In this document: in pieces, positions 59,082 through 64,000 of the stretch
Layout: each line of letters begins with the position of its first letter
How positions within the stretch are numbered: position 1 is the first letter of the stretch
DNA from: Pseudomonas frederiksbergensis
Lineage (GTDB): Bacteria > Pseudomonadota > Gammaproteobacteria > Pseudomonadales > Pseudomonadaceae
DNA length: 64,000 bases
Assembly: GCF_003732665.1 (NCBI RefSeq)
Contig: NZ_MOBP01000001.1
Span: forward strand, 477,466-541,465
Reading direction: 5' to 3'
Notes under the pieces: model-generated
Seen by the model: only the letters and a program-made list of their open reading frames with translations
What the model was told of the DNA's origin: nothing
The model's database searches: none
Translations under genes and position numbers: made by a program

Positions 59082-59152
59082 CTTCGCGAGCAAGCCCGCT
59101 CCCACATTTGGAATGCGTTCCAAATGTGGGAGCGGGCTTGCTCGCGAAGGCG
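59082..59152. repeat. REP pair in outward order (about 71 bp)
   Basis: Arms TTCGCGAGCAAGCCCGCTCCC and TGTGGGAGCGGGCTTGCTCGC around a perfect inner palindrome TTTGGAATGCGTTCCAAA. Follows tauD. Confidence 0.92.
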
Positions 59153-59199
59153 ATATGACAGGCGCCGAAAGATCCGGCGCGAACACTTACTCAGCCGTT

Positions 59200-59303
59200 G
59201 ATCGTTCCCACGCTCTGCGTGGTAATGCAGCCATGGACGCTCCGCGTCCACTGTGACGCAGAGCGTCACGGGAGGCATTCCAACGCGGAGCGTGGGAACG
59301 ATC
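59200..59303. repeat. Palindromic intergenic element, 104 bp, copy 2
   Basis: Same element as 55232-55333 with several base differences (for example GTGGTAATGCAG, and CCAACGCGGAGCG in the right arm). It lies before the end of the aldo/keto reductase gene on the other strand. Confidence 0.9.
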
Positions 59304-59312
59304 AGTGCTCAG

Positions 59313-60350
59313 TCATTCAGCGGTGGAAGGCTTCTCCCAAAGGTTGATCCCGCCCTCCTGGGCAAACCGGTCAATCTCCGCCAGTTCTTCCGCACTAAAG
59401 CTCAGGTTCTTCAGCGCTCCGACGTTTTCGATGATCTGCTCCGGCCGGCTTGCGCCGATCAGGGCCGAGGTCACGCGTGGGTCGCGCAGGGTCCAGGCCA
59501 ACGCCAGTTGCGCCAGGCTCTGGCCGCGGCGCTTGGCGATTTCGTTGAGCCCGCGCACGTGGGCGATGTTGGCTTCGGACAGGTGCGATTCCTGCAACGA
59601 ACCACCGCCCGGACGATTAACCCGCGCATCCTTTGGAATGCCGTTGAGGTACTTGTCGGTCAGCAGGCCCTGGGCCAACGGGGTGAAGGCGATCACGCCA
59701 GCGCCGAGTTCGTCGGTGACGTCCAGTAGGTCTTTTTCCACCCAGCGATTGAGCAGGTTGTAGGCCGGTTGGTGAATCAACAGCGGCACTTTCCACTCTT
59801 GCAGCAGTGCAGCCATTTCGCGGGTTTTCACCCCGGAGTAGGACGAGATGCCGATGTACAGCGCCTTGCCCTGTTGCACGGCAGTGGCCAATGCGCTGGC
59901 GGTTTCTTCCAGTGGAGTGTCCGGGTCGAAGCGGTGGGAATAGAAGATGTCCACGTAGTCCAGGCCCAGGCGTTGCAGGCTCTGGTCGAGGCTGGCCAGC
60001 ACGTATTTGCGCGACCCGCCGCCCTGGCCGTAAGGGCCTGGCCACATGTCCCAACCGGCCTTGCTGGAGATGATCAGCTCGTCGCGGTACTGCTTGAAGT
60101 CTTCGCGCAGCAGGCGGCCGAAGTTGATTTCGGCGCTGCCGTACGGCGGGCCGTAGTTGTTGGCCAGGTCGAAGTGGTTGATACCCAGGTCGAACGCCGT
60201 GCGCAGCAACGAGCGCTGGGTGTCGATCGGCGTGCTGTCGCCGAAGTTGTGCCACAGCCCCAGGGACAGTGCCGGCAGCACCAGCCCGCTGCGGCCTACG
60301 CGGCGGTACGGGATAGAGTCATAGCGGTTTTCGGCAGCGGTGTAAGTCAT
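59313..60350 (-). CDS. Aldo/keto reductase (YghZ / L-glyceraldehyde 3-phosphate reductase type)
   Basis: A 345-residue aldo/keto reductase of the YghZ (AKR14) type. Tetrad residues: Asp in INHFDLANNYG with Tyr, Lys in IISSKAGWDMWPGPYG, His in FYSHRFDPD. NADPH-binding end AKRRGQSLAQLALAW ... SALIGASRPEQI. It reduces reactive aldehydes, including L-glyceraldehyde 3-phosphate and methylglyoxal. Stands on the minus strand, facing tauD, and could deal with aldehydes from sulfonate breakdown, but this is speculation. Confidence 0.9.
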   Translation of the reverse strand: MTYTAAENRYDSIPYRRVGRSGLVLPALSLGLWHNFGDSTPIDTQRSLLRTAFDLGINHFDLANNYGPPYGSAEINFGRLLREDFKQYRDELIISSKAGWDMWPGPYGQGGGSRKYVLASLDQSLQRLGLDYVDIFYSHRFDPDTPLEETASALATAVQQGKALYIGISSYSGVKTREMAALLQEWKVPLLIHQPAYNLLNRWVEKDLLDVTDELGAGVIAFTPLAQGLLTDKYLNGIPKDARVNRPGGGSLQESHLSEANIAHVRGLNEIAKRRGQSLAQLALAWTLRDPRVTSALIGASRPEQIIENVGALKNLSFSAEELAEIDRFAQEGGINLWEKPSTAE

Positions 60351-60382
60351 CGAATCCTCTCTTGTCTGTTTTGTCTGGAGTC

Positions 60383-60450
60383 TGTGGGAGCCAAGCTTGC
60401 TGGCGAAGGCGTATTCAAGATTGCCTTCGCGGGCAAGCCTCGCTCCTACA
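60383..60450. repeat. Divergent REP pair
   Basis: TGTGGGAGCCAAGCTTGCTGGCG ... CGGGCAAGCCTCGCTCCTACA. Arms differ from the main family (AAGCTTGCTGGCG), so probably a related REP subfamily. Between the monooxygenase gene and the aldo/keto reductase gene. Confidence 0.7.
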
Positions 60451-60455
60451 GGGTG

Positions 60456-61775
60456 TTACGCAAATCTATTGCCTGGCCGGGCAAGCCCAAGGTTCTGGCG
60501 CAAGGTCCGGCCTTCGTACTCTGTTCTGAACAACCCACGCCGTTGCAGTTCCGGCACCACGCCGTTGGCGAAGTCTTCCAGCCCGCCCGGCAGGTGCGGC
60601 ACGAGCACGTTGAAGCCATCCGCCGCGCCCTGTTCGAACCATTGCTGCAAGCGGTCGGCAATCTGCGCCGGTGTGCCCACCAGGCTGTAATGCCCACGGC
60701 CACCGGCGATCTTGCGGCCCAACTCGGCGAGGCTGAGGTTTTCCCGGCCTGCCAGTTCGGTCAGCAGCTTTTGACGGCTTTGCTGACCGCTTTCGGTCAG
60801 TGGCAACTCCGGCAGCGGTCCGTCCAGCGGGTACTTCGACAAGTCGAAGTTGCCCAGCATACGCCCAAGTAATGCGACGCCAACCTCAGGTTCGACTAAT
60901 TGCTGAAACGTTTCATATTTCTCCCGGGCTTCGCTTTCGGTCTGCCCGACCACGACAAAAACACCGGGCATGATTTTCAGCGAGTCGGCACTGCGACCGT
61001 AGCGACTCAAGCGCCCCTTGAGGTCGGCATAAAACGCCTGGGCATTGGCCAACGAGGTCTGCGCGGTGAACACCACTTCGGCGGTTTGTGCCGCCAACTC
61101 GCGACCGAGTTCGGAAGAGCCGGCCTGCACAATCACCGGTTGCCCTTGGGGCGAGCGCGCCACATTCAGCGGACCTTTAACCCTGAAGTGTTCACCGACG
61201 TGATCGAGGAGGTGTACTTTTTCCGGATGGTAGTACGTACCGCTGGCCTTATCCCGTACGAAAGCATCATCTTCCCAACTGTCCCACAACCCGGTGACCA
61301 CCTGATGAAACTCCCGAGCCCGGCGGTAGCGGTCGGCGTGGCCGATATGCTCGCTGCGGCCGAAATTCTGCGCTTCGGCGGCATTGTCCGAAGTCACCAG
61401 ATTCCACCCCGAGCGCCCCCCTGAAAGATGGTCTAGAGACGCGAACTTTCGTGCTACGTGGTACGGCTCGTTATAGCTGGTTGTGGCCGTGGCGATCAGC
61501 CCGATGCGCTCTGTCACGACGCTCAATGCAGACAGCAACGTCAGGGGTTCAAAGTGGTCTGAGCGCGCCATGCGGCTGGCAATCGCTCCGGTTGGAGCGG
61601 CCAGGCTGTCGGCGATGAACAACGCGTCGAACTTCGCCGCTTCGGCAATCTGCGCCAGGTGCTTGTAGTGGGCGAAGTCTAGTCCGGCCTCGGCGGGTAC
61701 GTCGGGATGCCGCCAGGCGGCAACGTGGTGCCCGGTAGCCATCAGGAACGCGCCAAGCTTGAGCTGTCGAGCCAT
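60456..61775 (-). CDS. FMN-dependent monooxygenase (NtaA/SnaA/DszA type LLM protein)
   Basis: A 439-residue luciferase-like flavin monooxygenase of the NtaA/SnaA/SoxA(DszA) family: FLMATGHHVAAWRHP at the start, the ERIGLIATATTSYNEPYHVARKFASLDHLSGGRSGWNLVTS core, and QAGSSELGRELAAQTAEVVFT. These enzymes cleave C-S or C-N bonds of sulfones, nitrilotriacetate or related compounds with reduced FMN. The ATG at 61775 is one base after the TGA of the upstream receptor gene. With a tau operon nearby, use of sulfur compounds is plausible. Confidence 0.9.
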   Translation of the reverse strand: MARQLKLGAFLMATGHHVAAWRHPDVPAEAGLDFAHYKHLAQIAEAAKFDALFIADSLAAPTGAIASRMARSDHFEPLTLLSALSVVTERIGLIATATTSYNEPYHVARKFASLDHLSGGRSGWNLVTSDNAAEAQNFGRSEHIGHADRYRRAREFHQVVTGLWDSWEDDAFVRDKASGTYYHPEKVHLLDHVGEHFRVKGPLNVARSPQGQPVIVQAGSSELGRELAAQTAEVVFTAQTSLANAQAFYADLKGRLSRYGRSADSLKIMPGVFVVVGQTESEAREKYETFQQLVEPEVGVALLGRMLGNFDLSKYPLDGPLPELPLTESGQQSRQKLLTELAGRENLSLAELGRKIAGGRGHYSLVGTPAQIADRLQQWFEQGAADGFNVLVPHLPGGLEDFANGVVPELQRRGLFRTEYEGRTLRQNLGLARPGNRFA

Positions 61776-61776
61776 G

Positions 61777-64000
61777 TCAGAAGTCCTTGCGCAGTTGCAC
61801 ACCGAAGTAGCGCTCATCGTCCCGTGGCACGGCGCGGTAGATGTAGTTGCCGCCGCTGGCCAGCAACGGCGAGTAGGACTTGTCGGCGAGGTTCTTGCCC
61901 AGCAACGCCACGCGCCAGCCGTTGCTGTAGTCGGCCAGGGCCACGCTGGCGTTCCACAAACCGTAGGCGCCCTGCTTGGTGTCGACGTTCTGGCTGATGT
62001 CGTACTGCACCTCGCTTTGCCAGCTGTAGTCGGTGCCGAATTCAACATCCAGGCCGTTATCCAGCGGGATTGTGTAGTCGGCGCGCACGTAGCTTTTCCA
62101 GTCCGGGCTGAACGGCAGCGGCTTGCCGTTGACGTTGCACGAGGCCGCCGCGCCCGCCGGGCAGGCGAATTCGTCGATGCGCGCACGGGTGTAGGCCAGG
62201 GCGCCGGAGAACTTCAGTTGCTGGGTCGCTTGCAAGGCGTAATCGAGTTCGACGCCTTCGGTGCTGACGCTGCCGGCGTTGATCAAACGGGTCACCACTT
62301 GCCCGGCGACGGTGTCGAAGAAGTTCGCTTGGTAGTTGTCGTAATCGCTGTGGAACACCGCCAGGTTGGTGGTCAGGCGATTGTTCCACGAGGTGGCTTT
62401 GATCCCGGCCTCCCAGGTGTTGGAGGTCTCCGGTTTCAGAGCCTCGGTATCCCTTGGCTGCATGTTGAAGAACACGTTGTAGGCCGGGCCTTTGTAGCCG
62501 CGCGAATAGGTCAGGTACGTGGTGACGGTATCGCTCAAGTCGTACTGCACGCCGAGCCGCCCGGACCAGCCGTCCTCGTCCACCGAACCGGAACTGCTGG
62601 TGCCCGGCTGAATGCCGCTGACGGTGGTGGCCGAGGTGGAAACCCGGCGGTGATCGTATTCCAGATCGTCGTGGGTCCAGCGCAGGCCGGCGATACCACG
62701 CAAGTTCGAGGTGAAGTTGAGGGTACTTTCGCCGAACACGGCGTAGCTGTCGCTGGTGGTGCCGTAATCGGCGACGCCACGGTTGATGCTGGACGGGGTG
62801 GTCAGCGTGCGCTGATAGGTTTCCTCATCCTTGCCGTGCATGTAGAACAGGCCGCCGACGTACTCCAGGAATTCACCTTTCGGCGAGGCCAGGCGCAGCT
62901 CCTGGGAGTATTGGTCGAAGGACAGATCACCCTTGTCGGCCGTGCCGGGGAACGCCGCCGTCACCGTGCTGAGGCGGTCGCCATCCTGATATTGCGTGTT
63001 GTCCCAGCCGCGCCATGCGGTGATCGAAGTCAGGGTGTAATCGCCGAGGTTCCAGTCGAGCTGGCCGGACAGGCCTTTGTTGATGTCATCGACGTGGGTG
63101 CGAGTGTCGGTGTTGATGTCGCGGTTGTCGCTGGAGGCCCGCACCGGGCTCAAGGCATTGGCAAACGCCGGGGTCAGGGACTTGCTGACCACGCCGTTGG
63201 GCGCGTCGTCGTGGGACTGCATGTAGTCGGCAATCAAGGTGAACTTCAGGTCGTCATTCGGCGTGAATTCGAGTTTGCCGCGCACGCCTTTGTGGTTGTA
63301 GCCGTTGACCTCCTGGCCGTTGTGCTCGTTATCGACGTTGCCGTCGTAGCTGCCGAACAGCGTGGTGATCGAGCCCTTCAGCGTGTCCGGAATCAGGCTG
63401 CCGCCGAGGCCAAACCGGGTGCGGCTTTCGTTGCCGCTGTAGTAGGACTGATCGATGTAGCCATGGGTCTCGGCGGTCGGTGCCTTGCTGGTGATGTTGA
63501 GCACACCGGCCGAGGCGTTCTTGCCGAACAGCGTGCCTTGAGGGCCGCGCAGGACCTCGATGCGTTCCAGGTCCAGCAAGTCGAGGGTCGCCTGGCCCGG
63601 ACGGGCGTAGACCACGCCATCGATCACCGTGGCCACGGTCGGCTCGACGCCCGGCGAGGTGGAAATGGTGCCGACGCCGCGCACGAACAGTGACGTGTCC
63701 TTGTTCGACGCACCCGTGCGGAAATTCAGCGACGGCACCTGCTGAACGATGCTCGCGACGCCGTTGCGGTTGTCCCGCTCAAGTTGCTCGCCATCGAGCA
63801 CCGATACCGCCACCGGGACTTTCTGCAGCGACTCTTCGCGGCGGGTGGCGGTGACCGTGACGGACTTGAGGGTTGGCTCTTGGTCCGTGCTGTCGGCGGC
63901 GAAAGCCCCGGGCACAGGCAACGCGGTCAACCCGGCGAGCAGCCAGCCCAGATGCGGTCGGCGTGGTGTGGCGGCGCGAATGGATAACGCCAGTTTGTGT
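61777..64000 (-). CDS. TonB-dependent receptor, partial at the 5' end
   Basis: The reading frame is open to the window edge, so the start is outside. At the edge it reads HKLALSIRAATPRRPHLGWLLAGLTALPVPGAFAA, a signal peptide whose cleavage lies before DSTDQEP. Plug domain follows (VTVTATRREESLQKVPVAVSV; TGASNKDTSLFVRGVGT; GPQGTLFGKNASAGVLNI), then a beta barrel ending in ...QLRKDF with C-terminal Phe. More than 740 residues. Outer-membrane active uptake of an unknown compound, probably the substrate of the coupled monooxygenase. Confidence 0.93.
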   Translation of the reverse strand, partial: HKLALSIRAATPRRPHLGWLLAGLTALPVPGAFAADSTDQEPTLKSVTVTATRREESLQKVPVAVSVLDGEQLERDNRNGVASIVQQVPSLNFRTGASNKDTSLFVRGVGTISTSPGVEPTVATVIDGVVYARPGQATLDLLDLERIEVLRGPQGTLFGKNASAGVLNITSKAPTAETHGYIDQSYYSGNESRTRFGLGGSLIPDTLKGSITTLFGSYDGNVDNEHNGQEVNGYNHKGVRGKLEFTPNDDLKFTLIADYMQSHDDAPNGVVSKSLTPAFANALSPVRASSDNRDINTDTRTHVDDINKGLSGQLDWNLGDYTLTSITAWRGWDNTQYQDGDRLSTVTAAFPGTADKGDLSFDQYSQELRLASPKGEFLEYVGGLFYMHGKDEETYQRTLTTPSSINRGVADYGTTSDSYAVFGESTLNFTSNLRGIAGLRWTHDDLEYDHRRVSTSATTVSGIQPGTSSSGSVDEDGWSGRLGVQYDLSDTVTTYLTYSRGYKGPAYNVFFNMQPRDTEALKPETSNTWEAGIKATSWNNRLTTNLAVFHSDYDNYQANFFDTVAGQVVTRLINAGSVSTEGVELDYALQATQQLKFSGALAYTRARIDEFACPAGAAASCNVNGKPLPFSPDWKSYVRADYTIPLDNGLDVEFGTDYSWQSEVQYDISQNVDTKQGAYGLWNASVALADYSNGWRVALLGKNLADKSYSPLLASGGNYIYRAVPRDDERYFGVQLRKDF

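Noticed and set aside
61759..63693. 644-residue open frame antisense to the TonB receptor gene
   Set aside because: High-GC third-position effect; the receptor has clear plug and barrel motifs on the other strand.

Overview
The window looks like a chromosomal segment of a Pseudomonas of the fluorescens group. Three things support this: high GC with Pseudomonas-type codon use, a dense population of the REP palindrome built on TGTGGGAGCGGGCTTGCTCG, and a gene order that, from memory, follows the P. aeruginosa PA5164-PA5203 stretch (rmlC, dctBD, cysQ, nudE, HAD nucleotidase, LysM protein, fdhD, 3-hydroxyacyl-CoA dehydrogenase, pckA, hslO, hslR, rimABK, amgSR, tex, thioesterase, gshA). No rRNA, tRNA, CRISPR array or insertion sequence was found.

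Layout. 0.6-2.2 kb: SDR oxidoreductase, DsbA/FrnE-like oxidoreductase and tautomerase. 2.4-6.0 kb: accessory toxin-antitoxin patch with two antitoxin remnants, a class II Fic protein whose upstream DNA carries five direct repeats, and a complete Xre-RES module. 6.2-9.3 kb: LysR regulator facing an operon of an isoleucine-dioxygenase-like amino-acid hydroxylase, a GNAT acetyltransferase and the AzlC-AzlD amino-acid exporter. 9.5-17.7 kb: OprD-type porin, a second DsbA-like protein, agmatine catabolism (aguA, aguB) and a 970-residue kinase-aminotransferase fusion. 17.9-34.2 kb: conserved housekeeping block (orphan rfbC, dctB-dctD, thioesterase, cysQ-nudE, nucleotidase, BON-LysM protein, LysR, fdhD plus formate-dehydrogenase-like oxidoreductase, glycine-zipper protein, thioesterase, 3-hydroxyacyl-CoA dehydrogenase, RecQ-type helicase).

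34.2-41.6 kb is an accessory hotspot between the helicase and pckA. It holds a tiny lipoprotein, two tandem paralogous small proteins with unusual structured upstream regions, a ParE/RelE toxin-antitoxin pair, a truncated antitoxin, an orphan YhfG, a DUF1493 protein, an orphan HipB-like regulator and, in clearly AT-rich DNA, an 866-residue ATPase with a zinc-hook CPLC motif and an RxxxE...H triad like that of the RloC/PrrC anticodon nucleases. It reads as a graveyard and landing pad of toxin-antitoxin and phage-defence genes.

41.6-55.2 kb: pckA, hslO, PAP2 phosphatase, hslR, the rimA-rimB-rimK ribosome-modification operon, the amgS/amgR (EnvZ/OmpR-type) system, tex with a thioesterase, and gshA. 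55.4-64 kb: sulfur acquisition: tauABC and tauD (split by a REPIN), an aldo/keto reductase, and an FMN-dependent monooxygenase coupled to a TonB-dependent receptor that runs off the right edge.

The strongest leads are the hydroxylase-AzlCD operon, the RloC-like ATPase, the structured leader at about 35.46-35.66 kb, and the phased repeat array upstream of fic.
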